A DNA stretch of 64,000 nt, from NCBI GenBank assembly GCA_902585415.1, contig CACIDN010000003.1:1-64000 (forward strand), written 5' to 3'. The notes under the pieces were generated by a model, which ran no database searches, was not told the origin of the DNA, and saw only the letters and a list, made by a program, of their open reading frames with translations. A program made the translations under genes and the position numbers. Shown one piece after another: positions 29,298 through 37,836 of the stretch (position 1 is the stretch's first letter; each line of letters opens with the position of its first letter). This DNA comes from an uncultured Pelagibacteraceae bacterium. Lineage in GTDB: Bacteria > Pseudomonadota > Alphaproteobacteria > Pelagibacterales > Pelagibacteraceae.

Positions 29298-29890
29298 AGA
29301 AAATATTACCTATAATATTATTATTAATGTTTACAAATTCATCTTTAGGAAATGAAAGATTTATACCTTTAGAACTGTTTACTGGCGGAGAGATAAGAGA
29401 TGATACTAAAATAAAATTTACTTACGCTGACAAAATTTTTGGAGAAAAAAGAAGAAAAAAAATTACAGGTCCTATTGACTGGAGAGCCCCGGGATCTAAA
29501 GAAATTATTAAAGTTTATAAAAGAACACAAAAAAATAAAGAGGGCAAAGTAAGAAAAACACAACTTTTTACAGTTACTAATGATGATCAGTGCATGGGAA
29601 GAGTATATGATCAGAGAAGATCAGGAACCAAATATATTAAAAATGGATGTAAGTTTCCTTTAGGTTTTTGGAAAAAAGGCGAAACTAGAACATTCTCAGT
29701 TACAGACAGTGGAGCAAGAACCGTAGAACTTAAAATACTAAGTTTAGGAAAAAAACCAAAAGACTGCGTAAAATTTAATTGGAAATTATTTGATGATGCG
29801 ACTGGAAAAAAATTAGCAGATAATGACTACAAGTTTTGTAAAGGAAGAGCTATGACAAACGTGAAAATAAGAAAAATTAAATCTAATTGA
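29294..29890 (+). CDS. Novel exported protein embedded in the Liv operon
   Basis: A 198-residue protein I do not recognise. It has a signal peptide (MKKILPIILLLMFTNSSLG-NE) and a basic, probably beta-rich mature part with four Cys (DDQCMG, KNGCKFP, PKDCVKF, YKFCKG), suggesting two disulfides in the periplasm. It sits between livH and livM and overlaps both by exactly 4 bp (ATGA at each junction), so translation is coupled to the permease genes. That arrangement suggests a periplasmic accessory of this transporter, for instance a substrate-releasing enzyme, chaperone or second binding subunit. Nothing in the sequence shows catalytic residues I can name. Confidence 0.8.
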   Translation: MKKILPIILLLMFTNSSLGNERFIPLELFTGGEIRDDTKIKFTYADKIFGEKRRKKITGPIDWRAPGSKEIIKVYKRTQKNKEGKVRKTQLFTVTNDDQCMGRVYDQRRSGTKYIKNGCKFPLGFWKKGETRTFSVTDSGARTVELKILSLGKKPKDCVKFNWKLFDDATGKKLADNDYKFCKGRAMTNVKIRKIKSN

Positions 29891-30951
29891 TGTTTAAAAC
29901 GATGAATAAAAATATTATTTTATATACTGCAATATTAATTTTTGGAATAACAGCACCATTTATTTTTCCTGCATTTAAAGTTCAATTATCAATACTTTGT
30001 GTATTAATTGTTCTTGCTATGACTTGGAACATTCAAGGTGGTGAGATGGGTTATAACTCTTTTGGTAATATACTATTTTACGGCCTTGGAATGTATTTAT
30101 GTGCATCAGTTCAAGTTGGTATGTTTTTCCCTTTAGCTGAATGGACAGAAAGTGGAGGAGAAAAAACATTCGTTCATACACCCAATCAGTTTTTTCAAGG
30201 CATGGCAGTAGGTTTAGTTTTTGCAGCAGTTATTCCAACTATTATTGCCGGTTTAATTGGTTATTCAATTTTAGGTTTGAGAGGACATTATTTTGCAATT
30301 TGCACTCTAGGTCTTGGAGTTGCTGCTGGAGAAATCTCAGGTGGTATAGAAATAATTGGAGCGGGTCAAGGTTTTACAACACCTCCTTTCCCAGATGTTG
30401 GAGGTCTAGAGTCTAGGGGTGAGTTTTTTTATTTCTTAAGTTTTTTAGCACTTGTACTTGCGTTCATTGCAATAAAATCAATTTACTCAACGAGATTTAA
30501 ATTAATTTTAAATGCAATAAGAGATAATGAGGATAAAGCAGAAGCTATGGGTATCGAAACAATGAAATACAAAATAATCGGATGGATGATTTCAGCTTTT
30601 TTCTGTGGTCTTGCTGGAGGAATAATGGGTGGCCTTGTGGGTTATATAGATTCAACTGATGTTGCATTTGATGGAAGAGAGATGGGAGTCTTCATGGTCT
30701 TAATGGCAATATTGGGTGGTAAAGGAACTTTATGGGGACCGATAATTGGTGCAACTTTATTCCATATTTTTAAGGAGGGTTTCTGGACTTTCTTTTTGGG
30801 TTGGCAGTATGTTGCTTTAGGAGTTTTAATTGTAGTTATTGTAATTTATTTTCCCGAAGGTCTCATGGGCTACTTAAGAGAAAAATTTCCTGAAAAATTT
30901 GGAGAGGTTATAGATGAAGCAGATAGAAAGGCACAAGTAGAACTTAAATGA
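29887..30951 (+). CDS. livM: Liv-type ABC transporter permease LivM
   Basis: The second permease, 354 residues, about ten helices. LivM marks include AMTWNIQGGEMGYNSFGNIL (about 44-63), LRGHYFAICTLGLGVAAGEI (about 134-153), the cytoplasmic loop ILNAIRDNEDKAEAMGIET (about 201-219) and MAILGGKGTLWGPIIGA (about 272-288). A hydrophilic insertion at about 82-100 (AEWTESGGEKTFVHTPNQ) faces the periplasm. It overlaps genes on both sides by 4 bp. An internal ATG at 29902 is possible but less consistent with the overlap pattern. Confidence 0.94.
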   Translation: MMFKTMNKNIILYTAILIFGITAPFIFPAFKVQLSILCVLIVLAMTWNIQGGEMGYNSFGNILFYGLGMYLCASVQVGMFFPLAEWTESGGEKTFVHTPNQFFQGMAVGLVFAAVIPTIIAGLIGYSILGLRGHYFAICTLGLGVAAGEISGGIEIIGAGQGFTTPPFPDVGGLESRGEFFYFLSFLALVLAFIAIKSIYSTRFKLILNAIRDNEDKAEAMGIETMKYKIIGWMISAFFCGLAGGIMGGLVGYIDSTDVAFDGREMGVFMVLMAILGGKGTLWGPIIGATLFHIFKEGFWTFFLGWQYVALGVLIVVIVIYFPEGLMGYLREKFPEKFGEVIDEADRKAQVELK

Positions 30952-31688
30952 CAATTTTAGAAGTTAATAATGTAAGCAAGTCATTTGGCGGCGTAAAAGC
31001 TAATGTTGATATTTCTATATCGGTTGAAAAGGGAAAAATTGTTGGATTAATAGGACCAAATGGCTCTGGCAAAACCACTTTATTTAACTCTATTGTTGGA
31101 ACTTATCCAATTGATAAAGGATCGATAAAATTTAATAATAAAGAAGTTTCAGAGTTACCCGTGCCAGTGATCGCAAAACTTGGATTATTACGTACTTTCC
31201 AGCAAACTAGAATTTATGGAAAATTAAATTGTGTAGAAAATATGCTAATAAGCCACAAGGGAAGTGATGAAAGTATATTCAAAATTTTTACAAAAATACC
31301 AAAGGAGCTAACTGAAAAAGCAGAAAACCTTTTAAATTTTGTTGGCCTCTATCAAAAAAGAAAATTAAGAGCAGGAGATTTATCGTTTGGTCAACAAAAA
31401 CTTTTAGAACTTGCTATGGCTTTAATGAATGAACCAGAGATGCTCTTACTCGATGAACCTACCGCTGGTATAAATCCAACTTTAATTAATGGAATTATCG
31501 ATAGGTTAATAAAAGTAAATCAAGACTTTGGAATTACTTTATTAGTGATAGAACACAATATGAGAGTAATAATGCAACTCGCAGAAAATATTTTTTGTCT
31601 AGCTCATGGTAAATTATTAGCTAACGGATCACCAAATGAAATTAAAAATGATAAAAGAGTAATCGACGCATATTTAGGAGCACAATAA
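30948..31688 (+). CDS. livG: Liv-type ABC transporter ATPase LivG
   Basis: One of the two ATP-hydrolysing subunits on the cytoplasmic face. Walker A GPNGSGKTT (about 36-44), ABC signature LSFGQQKLLELA (about 144-155; the canonical S-G pair is S-F-G here), Walker B MLLLDEPTAGI (about 164-174) and the switch His in VIEHNM. At 246 residues it is normal. ATGA overlap with livM and a one-base overlap with livF. Confidence 0.95.
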   Translation: MTILEVNNVSKSFGGVKANVDISISVEKGKIVGLIGPNGSGKTTLFNSIVGTYPIDKGSIKFNNKEVSELPVPVIAKLGLLRTFQQTRIYGKLNCVENMLISHKGSDESIFKIFTKIPKELTEKAENLLNFVGLYQKRKLRAGDLSFGQQKLLELAMALMNEPEMLLLDEPTAGINPTLINGIIDRLIKVNQDFGITLLVIEHNMRVIMQLAENIFCLAHGKLLANGSPNEIKNDKRVIDAYLGAQ

Positions 31689-32473
31689 TGTCAAACCAGT
31701 ATGAAGTTTTAGGAAAAGCACCTAATGCAAATGATTTAAAAAAATTATCTGCAAAAGACGTTCACCTAACTATTAAAGGCCTAAATGCTGGATATGGTAA
31801 AATGGAAATCCTACATAATTTCGATCTTTTTGTTAGCAAAGGACAATCATTATGCTTAATTGGACCAAACGGAGCTGGTAAATCCACTATACTTCATTCG
31901 ATTTATGGTTTTACAAACATTTTTTCAGGCAAAGTTGAATTAAACAACAATGAGATAACAAATTTGACACCAGCAGAAAAACTAAAAACGGTTGGTATCG
32001 CTTACATACTTCAAGATAACTCTGTTTTCCCAGATATGACAGTAGAAGAAAATCTTTTGATGGGTGGTTATATAAAGGATAAAGTAGATGAATCATATCA
32101 AGAAGCAGAAAGAATTTTTGAAAAATACGAGAGATTAAGAAATAGAAGAAATCAGCCAGCAAAAGTTTTATCTGGTGGGGAAAGAAGATTATTGGAAATT
32201 TCAAGAGCATTAGTTATGAAACCTTCAGTATTACTTGTTGACGAACCTTCTATTGGTTTAGAACCAAGATATATAAGTATGGTTTTTGAAATTCTAAGAG
32301 ATCTTCAACAAAACGAAAAAAAAACAATTATACTTGTCGAACAAAATGCTAAAAAGGGATTAGAATTTGCTGATATTGGTTATGTTTTGGTTTCTGGCCA
32401 AACAGCAATAGCAGGATCTGGTGAGGAATTATTAAATAATCCAGATGTTGGCAGACTATTCCTTGGCGGCTAA
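31688..32473 (+). CDS. livF: Liv-type ABC transporter ATPase LivF
   Basis: Partner ATPase of LivG. Walker A GPNGAGKST (about 58-66), signature LSGGERRLLEIS (about 160-171), Walker B VLLVDEPSIGLEP (about 180-192). It has an N-terminal extension of about 25 residues relative to most LivF (SNQYEVLGKAPNANDLKKLS) before the domain proper, of unknown purpose. The last base of its stop is the first base of azlC. Confidence 0.94.
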   Translation: MSNQYEVLGKAPNANDLKKLSAKDVHLTIKGLNAGYGKMEILHNFDLFVSKGQSLCLIGPNGAGKSTILHSIYGFTNIFSGKVELNNNEITNLTPAEKLKTVGIAYILQDNSVFPDMTVEENLLMGGYIKDKVDESYQEAERIFEKYERLRNRRNQPAKVLSGGERRLLEISRALVMKPSVLLVDEPSIGLEPRYISMVFEILRDLQQNEKKTIILVEQNAKKGLEFADIGYVLVSGQTAIAGSGEELLNNPDVGRLFLGG

Positions 32474-33174
32474 TGATAAATAAAAAATATTTTCTTGATG
32501 GATTTTTTTCAATTAAAGGAATTAATAGCCCAGCTTTAGCTTTAGCTGCAAGCTTTATTGCTATTGGAGCATTGCTAAAAAATGTTGGTTTTTCAATTCA
32601 GCAAAGCATTTTCTCAACTTTTTTTACATACGCCTTACCAGGATCTCTCGTAATGGCAGAGTCCCTAATTCTAGGTGCTTCATTGTTAAATATATTTATA
32701 GCGGTTTGGTTAGTTAATTTAAGACTTTACCCCATGACAGTTTCATTGATGCCGTTATTGATGCACAAAAATCAACCAAAATGGAAATATTATTTGTCTT
32801 GTCACTTTGTTGCAGTTTCATCTTGGCTAATAGTAAAAGATAAATATTTAAATTTTGATAAAAGAAATAGAATTGATTTTTGGATTGGTATTGGATCAGC
32901 AACTTGGTTAATTGCAATATTGTCAACAATTGTTGGATATTTATCCTCAGATTATTTGAATAAAGATATCATGATTGGTTTAGCTATAGTGAACCCTATT
33001 TATTTTATTTGCATGATGATTGATGCAATGAAAACTGTTCAAATTAAAATATCAGTAATTCTTGGTTCTATTTTGGGACCTTTATTTTATAGTTTATCTC
33101 CAGAATGGTGTATTTTATATGGAGGATTTGTTGCTGGTACGTTTGCTTATTTTGTAGGTGAGCAAAATGATTAG
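32473..33174 (+). CDS. azlC: AzlC-family branched-chain amino-acid exporter, large subunit
   Basis: Inner-membrane protein of 233 residues with seven to eight helices. The conserved AzlC region is recognisable in SPALALAASFIAIGALLKNVGFS (N-terminal quarter) and LRLYPMTVSLMPLL (about 78-91), like the LRHxLMG-type block. With AzlD it exports branched-chain amino acids and some analogues. It directly follows livF with a one-base overlap, so an exporter appears to be co-expressed with the importer. Confidence 0.85.
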   Translation: MINKKYFLDGFFSIKGINSPALALAASFIAIGALLKNVGFSIQQSIFSTFFTYALPGSLVMAESLILGASLLNIFIAVWLVNLRLYPMTVSLMPLLMHKNQPKWKYYLSCHFVAVSSWLIVKDKYLNFDKRNRIDFWIGIGSATWLIAILSTIVGYLSSDYLNKDIMIGLAIVNPIYFICMMIDAMKTVQIKISVILGSILGPLFYSLSPEWCILYGGFVAGTFAYFVGEQND

Positions 33175-33496
33175 TACATTTTTTTTAGCAATAGTTATTA
33201 CTTCTTTAGCTACATATTTGTCTAGATTATTAGGAGTAGTAACATCTCAAAAAATATCAGAAGACTCAAAAATATTTAGATGGTTTAATTGCCTAGCTTA
33301 TTCAACTTTAGCTGCTTTAATAGCTAGAATAGTAATTTACCCATTAGGAGTACTTGCAGATGTTGATTTTTATTTGAGGCTTATTATTGTGCTTTTGTGT
33401 ATTGCAATGTTTTTTATTACAAAAAAAAATCTGGTATACCCAACCGTCTTTTCATGTATATTATTATCAGCATTAAGTGCTTTTTTTAAAATTTGA
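33167..33496 (+). CDS. azlD: AzlD-family amino-acid exporter, small subunit
   Basis: A 109-residue protein of about four helices from the ATG at 33167; an in-frame GTG at 33158 would only add three residues. GGTGAG lies about 5 nt before the ATG. AzlD traits: TSLATYLSRLLG near the N-terminus and LAYSTLAALIARIV in the middle, where helices pack with AzlC. It overlaps azlC by 8 bp and ends the Liv-Azl run. Confidence 0.85.
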   Translation: MISTFFLAIVITSLATYLSRLLGVVTSQKISEDSKIFRWFNCLAYSTLAALIARIVIYPLGVLADVDFYLRLIIVLLCIAMFFITKKNLVYPTVFSCILLSALSAFFKI

Positions 33497-33526
33497 AATA
33501 AATTAAAAAATTTACTAAATTATTAA

Positions 33527-34447
33527 ATGGATTTTGTACAAAACATTGAAGGAGTGAAAATTAGTAAGCATAAGTTATCGAGTAGAATTATTAATATAAA
33601 TTTCGAAGATGATTTTATAAATAAATTAACTTTTCCATTTAATAAATTTGATATAACTGCCCTTGAATACAAACCTTTCACCAGGTTCACAATTGCAAAA
33701 AGTCTTGATGATTTATCAAAAAATAAGCTTAGCCATTTTGTTAAACAAATTATTAATGATAGAAACACAGGTTGTATTATTTTTCATACAAACATTCAAA
33801 ATAAAAATGTGAATGATATTTTTTTAACAAAATTATCGACGTCTATTACTCATTTAATTGGTACACCTAATCACGATGCGATGGCTGGAAAATACTATGC
33901 AAGATTTCATATAAAACATCAGGACAAAAGCGACTCGTATTTAAGAAAAGCATATACTAATATGGACTTACATACTGATGGAACTTACGTTAAAGAAAAA
34001 ACGGATTGGTTAATTATGACCAAGCTCGAAGAGAGAAATGTAAAAGGAGGAGAAACTGCAATGCTCCACTTAGATGATTGGGAACATTGCGATACACTTT
34101 ATAAAGATCCTGTTGGTAGACAAAATTTTATTTGGAGCTCACCTAAAAGTAAAAATATTGAATACAAAGTAGAACATCCTGTTTTTTTTGAAGATGAAAA
34201 GGGAAGACCTCAGATTTCATACATAGACCAATTTCCAGAGCCGCAAAATATGAAACAAGGAATATTTCTACAGAAACTATCCGACTCACTTGAAGAAAGT
34301 AAAAATAAAATTATTACTGAGCTACCAGTGGGCTCTGCTGTGTTAGCAAACAATTATTTTTGGCTTCATGGAAGAAAACCGTTTAAGGAGAACAAAAACC
34401 TCAGTCGTGAGCTTTTAAGAATTAGGGGTTCTTTTTTTGCTCATTAG
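33527..34447 (+). CDS. glaH: Glutarate 2-hydroxylase GlaH (CsiD family), Fe(II)/2-oxoglutarate dioxygenase
   Basis: Hydroxylates glutarate to L-2-hydroxyglutarate while oxidising 2-oxoglutarate to succinate, part of lysine/cadaverine-type catabolism in E. coli. The CsiD-specific block HLIGTPNHDAMAGKYYARF is at about 109-127. Iron ligands are H149 and D151 in LHTDGTYVKEKTDWL, and H281 in YFWLHGR; the 2-oxoglutarate Arg is probably R295 or R298 in SRELLRIRGSF. Length 306 against about 325 in E. coli. None of the usual partners (lhgO/lhgD, gabT, gabD) is adjacent. It could also act on another short dicarboxylate. Confidence 0.9.
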   Translation: MDFVQNIEGVKISKHKLSSRIININFEDDFINKLTFPFNKFDITALEYKPFTRFTIAKSLDDLSKNKLSHFVKQIINDRNTGCIIFHTNIQNKNVNDIFLTKLSTSITHLIGTPNHDAMAGKYYARFHIKHQDKSDSYLRKAYTNMDLHTDGTYVKEKTDWLIMTKLEERNVKGGETAMLHLDDWEHCDTLYKDPVGRQNFIWSSPKSKNIEYKVEHPVFFEDEKGRPQISYIDQFPEPQNMKQGIFLQKLSDSLEESKNKIITELPVGSAVLANNYFWLHGRKPFKENKNLSRELLRIRGSFFAH

Positions 34448-34472
34448 CATAAATCAGTGTTAATAATACATT

Positions 34473-35249
34473 ATGAAAATTGGTTTTATAGGATCAGGTC
34501 AAATAACTAAGGCTGTGATTGAGGGCATAATTAACTCAAAATTGAAGATTGCAAAAATTTATATTTCAAAAAGGAATAAAAAAATATCACGAAATTTAAA
34601 AGCAAAAAGTAAGAGAATAATAATATTAAAAGACAATCAAGAAATAATAGACAAATCTAGCTGGATTTTTCTTGCAGTTACTCCAGATGTAGGAAATAAA
34701 ATTTTATATAAATTAAAGTTTTATAAAAATAAAATGATCATCAGTTTTATTTCGACTATAAATATGACGCAATTAAAAAAAATTACCGGTTTGAAAAAAA
34801 ATATTGTGAGAGTAATCCCCTTACCTCCAATTGCTTTATGCAAGGGCCCAGTTCCAATTTATCCACCTAACACCAAAGTTAAGAAGTTTTTTGATAAATT
34901 AGGTACTACAGTTCAAATTAATAACGAAAACTTATCCCTCAATTTTTGGACTACCTCAGCAATGATGGCTCCCTTTTATGAGATATTGTATACACTGTCT
35001 AATTGGTTAGTAAAAAATGGAATTAAAAAAGATAATGCTCAAAAATACATTTCATATTTATTTAATGCGCTATCAGAGGATGCGCTTAAATATAAAAAAA
35101 ATTTAAAAAAACTCGTCAAACAGTCTCAAACACCTGGCGGATTAAATGAGCAGGCAGTTAATGATTTAAGAAAGGCTGGTTTTTACAATTTACTAGAAAA
35201 AACATCTAATAAAATAATAAAAAGGTTAAAAAAGTCACAATTTAATTAA
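34473..35249 (+). CDS. proC: Pyrroline-5-carboxylate reductase-like protein (ProC family)
   Basis: Reduces pyrroline-5-carboxylate to proline with NAD(P)H. The NAD-binding GFIGSGQITKAVI is at about 4-16, RVIPLPPIAL at about 117-126 parallels the RxMPN-type block of ProC, and QTPGGLNEQAVNDLRKAG (about 219-236) matches the conserved SPGGTTxxxxxxLxxxG end. At 258 residues it is a normal size. The RxMPN region (RVIPLPP) deviates from canonical ProC, so a related imine or ketimine reductase is possible. Confidence 0.75.
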   Translation: MKIGFIGSGQITKAVIEGIINSKLKIAKIYISKRNKKISRNLKAKSKRIIILKDNQEIIDKSSWIFLAVTPDVGNKILYKLKFYKNKMIISFISTINMTQLKKITGLKKNIVRVIPLPPIALCKGPVPIYPPNTKVKKFFDKLGTTVQINNENLSLNFWTTSAMMAPFYEILYTLSNWLVKNGIKKDNAQKYISYLFNALSEDALKYKKNLKKLVKQSQTPGGLNEQAVNDLRKAGFYNLLEKTSNKIIKRLKKSQFN

Positions 35250-35275
35250 TTTTAATTTGTTTATAAATCAAAATA

Positions 35276-35911
35276 ATGACCGAAGAAAAACCATTAAAAA
35301 GAAAAATAAAAGCCGCTCTAAAAAGAAAAGGCAAAATACTAAAACGATCAATTACGAAAAAAAAAGATCTAATATCTAAAAAATTTAACACTTCTATAAA
35401 AGTAAAAAAAATTGATATCGGAAAATCTGTAAAAAATTTCTTTGACTGGGTAAAAGGTGCAGAAATTATTGAGTTGCCAAATTGTAATACTTCAGAGGAC
35501 CCAGTAAGACCAGAACTTGATAATGAGTTTAGGACAAGTTATGGAAGGAAAATATATGGTGTAAAGTATCAAGATGAGATACATGCAGTAATGTGTTTTG
35601 CTTTTACAAATGGTATTCCAAAAACTGTAGAAGAATTAGATATGATGAGCAAAGATGCTTATCTACAAAGTATTAATAGAGACTTTAAGGTTGGCCAAAT
35701 TGCTGTTGCATATACGGTATGGTCAAAAAAAAGAGGTGGTGGAAGACTAATTGTAAAAGAAGTTTTCAAAAAAATTAAAAAAACAAATCATTTAAATAGA
35801 CTAGTAACGCTTTCACCTCTAACTGATATGGCCAGGAAATTTCATCTTAGCAATGGTGCGGTCGAGGTTGAAGTTAACGAAACTTCTCAAAATTTTGAGT
35901 ATAAAATGTGA
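35276..35911 (+). CDS. GNAT-like protein with a highly basic N-terminal tail
   Basis: 211 residues, function unknown. The first 55 residues are very rich in Lys/Arg (KRKIKAALKRKGKILKRS, TKKKDLISKK). From about 75 a compact alpha/beta domain follows; VAYTVWSKKRGGGRLIVKEV (about 142-161) looks like the GNAT acetyl-CoA loop with preceding strand, and ARKFHLSNGAVEVEVN (about 184-199) like the following helix-strand. I infer an acyltransferase fold, not verified. The basic tail could contact nucleic acid or acidic membrane. It converges tail-to-tail on the cyclotransferase-like gene with no gap. Confidence 0.55.
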   Translation: MTEEKPLKRKIKAALKRKGKILKRSITKKKDLISKKFNTSIKVKKIDIGKSVKNFFDWVKGAEIIELPNCNTSEDPVRPELDNEFRTSYGRKIYGVKYQDEIHAVMCFAFTNGIPKTVEELDMMSKDAYLQSINRDFKVGQIAVAYTVWSKKRGGGRLIVKEVFKKIKKTNHLNRLVTLSPLTDMARKFHLSNGAVEVEVNETSQNFEYKM

Positions 35912-36604
35912 TTACTGGTATTTATTATCTAAATAGTAATTAAAGAAATTTGATAAAAGATTATCTATTTTATAAAAATCTTGCACCAGGAATGGTCTTC
36001 TAGCATGTACTCTATCATTTACCCAGTACTTTGACCATTCGGTAGTTGTTTCTACACATTGTTTTGGAAATTCATTAATTTTATATCTCTCCTTAATCTG
36101 AAAACAGCCACCTATAAATAAATCGACATATGATTGAACAATTGGATGATTATTACTTGGTTTTTTTATTTTTCCAGGATTAGCTGCATAAACCCAAAAG
36201 TTTTTATTTTTAGTTTTAACTTTTTTTCCATAGAAACTTAAGTCTTTATCATCAACTTTTACTCTACAATAGCCACTCTCTCTCTTATCGGTCTTATTCA
36301 AGTCTTTTATTGAAACTGGGTAATAAACTGCGTTAACAACTGAGTTTTCTTTTTTAATGATTGTTAAAAAAGTAATTTTGTACATTCCCCCATGAAGGCC
36401 CCAAGTTCTTTCAAAGCCTTTAATTAAAATGGGTTTCACAACATAAGCTGATTTATTTGTTCTAATTCTAGATTCTTTATCCATTAAGGATCCATAACCA
36501 ATAATATAATTTTTACTTCCTCGCTCTGGATTTAAATTACATTCTTGACTTTGTACTAACTGTGTTGAAAAAATTAATAGTATAATTATTAAAAACTTTT
36601 TCAT
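35912..36604 (-). CDS. Exported gamma-glutamylcyclotransferase-like protein
   Basis: GGCT-fold enzymes cyclise gamma-glutamyl groups of peptides (glutathione, gamma-glutamyl amines) to release 5-oxoproline. The signature YGSL is at residues 37-40 in IIGYGSLMDKESR, and the catalytic Glu is probably E109 in DKRESGYCRVKV. Unlike cytosolic ChaC or GGCT it has a signal peptide (MKKFLIIILLIFSTQLVQSQ), so action in the periplasm is expected. The 230 residues include a C-terminal part (YVNDRVHARRPFLVQDF) common in bacterial homologues of unknown substrate. Genes for 5-oxoprolinase lie 1.2-4 kb away, which fits a salvage route. It is 9 bp downstream of the TerC gene. Confidence 0.8.
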   Translation of the reverse strand: MKKFLIIILLIFSTQLVQSQECNLNPERGSKNYIIGYGSLMDKESRIRTNKSAYVVKPILIKGFERTWGLHGGMYKITFLTIIKKENSVVNAVYYPVSIKDLNKTDKRESGYCRVKVDDKDLSFYGKKVKTKNKNFWVYAANPGKIKKPSNNHPIVQSYVDLFIGGCFQIKERYKINEFPKQCVETTTEWSKYWVNDRVHARRPFLVQDFYKIDNLLSNFFNYYLDNKYQ

Positions 36605-36613
36605 ATTTAATAT

Positions 36614-37240
36614 TTAAAAATATTTCTTAAATTCTTCGTTTACTCTTAATATTTCAAGGTCCACTAATCCACTAATAACTAATTGAATTGCCACAAGTAG
36701 AATAAATGCTAAACCTACATAAGCAATCCATAAATGTTTTTGAATATAGTTTGCAAGATAAGTTGCGAGGGCTCCAGTTAAAATAACTGACAAAACCAAA
36801 CCAAAAATCATAAAACCAAAATAACCTTTAGATGCCCCGACAACACCAATAACATTATCAAAACTGATTGTTATATCTGCAAATAAAACTTTATATACAC
36901 TTTGTATATATGAGGGCTCCTTAGAAACTTTTGTTGGTGATTTTACTTTCTTAATTTCAAATAAGTCTTTTCTTAAATCATAAACTATCCAAATTAATAA
37001 AAGACCACCTAAAATTTTAATAAAATAAAATTTAAATAAATAAGTTGCAAAAATTGCGAAAATTACCTTAAAAACTAAAGCTCCAGCAACTCCCCAAAGT
37101 ATAATTTGCCTCCTATGCTTTGGAACAAAGTTAGCTGCTATTAGTCCAATAATAATTGCATTATCGGCCGCTAAGATAATATCAATAAATATTATTTGTA
37201 AAAGAATTAGGGATTGTTCAAAAAATAAAGATTGTTCCAT
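36614..37240 (-). CDS. TerC-family integral membrane protein
   Basis: A 208-residue protein with about seven helices. The two TerC signatures are present: IDIILAADNAIIIGLIA (about 20-36) and ADITISFDNVIGVVGAS (about 115-131), each with the acidic residues proposed to bind metal. TerC proteins are implicated in manganese export and metallation of exported proteins, and some members in tellurite resistance. No Mn riboswitch is apparent in the 103-bp AT-rich gap upstream. Same strand as the cyclotransferase-like gene. Confidence 0.9.
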   Translation of the reverse strand: MEQSLFFEQSLILLQIIFIDIILAADNAIIIGLIAANFVPKHRRQIILWGVAGALVFKVIFAIFATYLFKFYFIKILGGLLLIWIVYDLRKDLFEIKKVKSPTKVSKEPSYIQSVYKVLFADITISFDNVIGVVGASKGYFGFMIFGLVLSVILTGALATYLANYIQKHLWIAYVGLAFILLVAIQLVISGLVDLEILRVNEEFKKYF

Positions 37241-37343
37241 TATAATAACTTTATAATAAATAAATATTAATGATTATCAATTAAAAGTAGATAAATCTTT
37301 CTTTATATATTTTAGTTATAAAACTAGATTACAAAAATATTAT

Positions 37344-37835
37344 TTAATATTTTGATGCTTTTGTTCCTTCTATGACTTGTTTAAGTTCGATATATTCCTT
37401 ACAGTTACAATTTTTTAAAACATCCAACCTTTTTTTAGCTTCAGCTATTCTGTTTGTAACTACAAAAAGCTCACCCATATATTCATTTATTCCAACATGA
37501 TTTGGATTTATTTCTAGTCCTAAAGCATAATAAAGTTCAGCATTTTTATAGTCTCCAATCTTTCTATGAGAAAAACCTAGGAGATTTAAAGTATCAGCAT
37601 CGTCAATATTATCTTTGTAGTGTTTTAATAAGGATTTAATTGCTTTTTTGTATGCGTTTTGGGATTTTTTAACTTTATTTTTTTTTTCAAGTTTTTTTGC
37701 TTTTGATACCCATTTTTTTCCGATATCGAATTGACTTGCTGGCTTAATACCATCGCTAGGCTTATCTTCTGACGGTGCTGCCAATAAGTTATTATTAAAA
37801 AGAACTATAAAAATCAGTATTAATATCTTTTTCAT
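37344..37835 (-). CDS. Exported TPR-repeat protein
   Basis: 163 residues with a signal peptide (MKKILILIFIVLFNNNLLA) and two to three tetratricopeptide-like helices at about 65-145, including ADTLNLLGFSHRKIGDYKNAELYYALGLEINPNHVGINEYMGEL split across consecutive 34-residue units. A lysine-rich segment precedes them (KKWVSKAKKLEKKNKVKKSQ). Probably a periplasmic protein-protein adaptor; partner unknown. It follows pxpA by 1 bp on the same strand. Confidence 0.75.
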   Translation of the reverse strand: MKKILILIFIVLFNNNLLAAPSEDKPSDGIKPASQFDIGKKWVSKAKKLEKKNKVKKSQNAYKKAIKSLLKHYKDNIDDADTLNLLGFSHRKIGDYKNAELYYALGLEINPNHVGINEYMGELFVVTNRIAEAKKRLDVLKNCNCKEYIELKQVIEGTKASKY

Positions 37836-37836
37836 A

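Noticed and set aside
30141-30416. 91-codon open frame inside livM
   Set aside because: Rich in Ser, Arg, Cys and Trp, typical of a shifted frame over a membrane-protein gene; livM is intact in its own frame.
37241-37343. Manganese (yybP-ykoY) riboswitch before the TerC gene
   Set aside because: TerC genes can have one, but the terC start faces this gap and the sequence is plain AT-rich DNA without the conserved loops.
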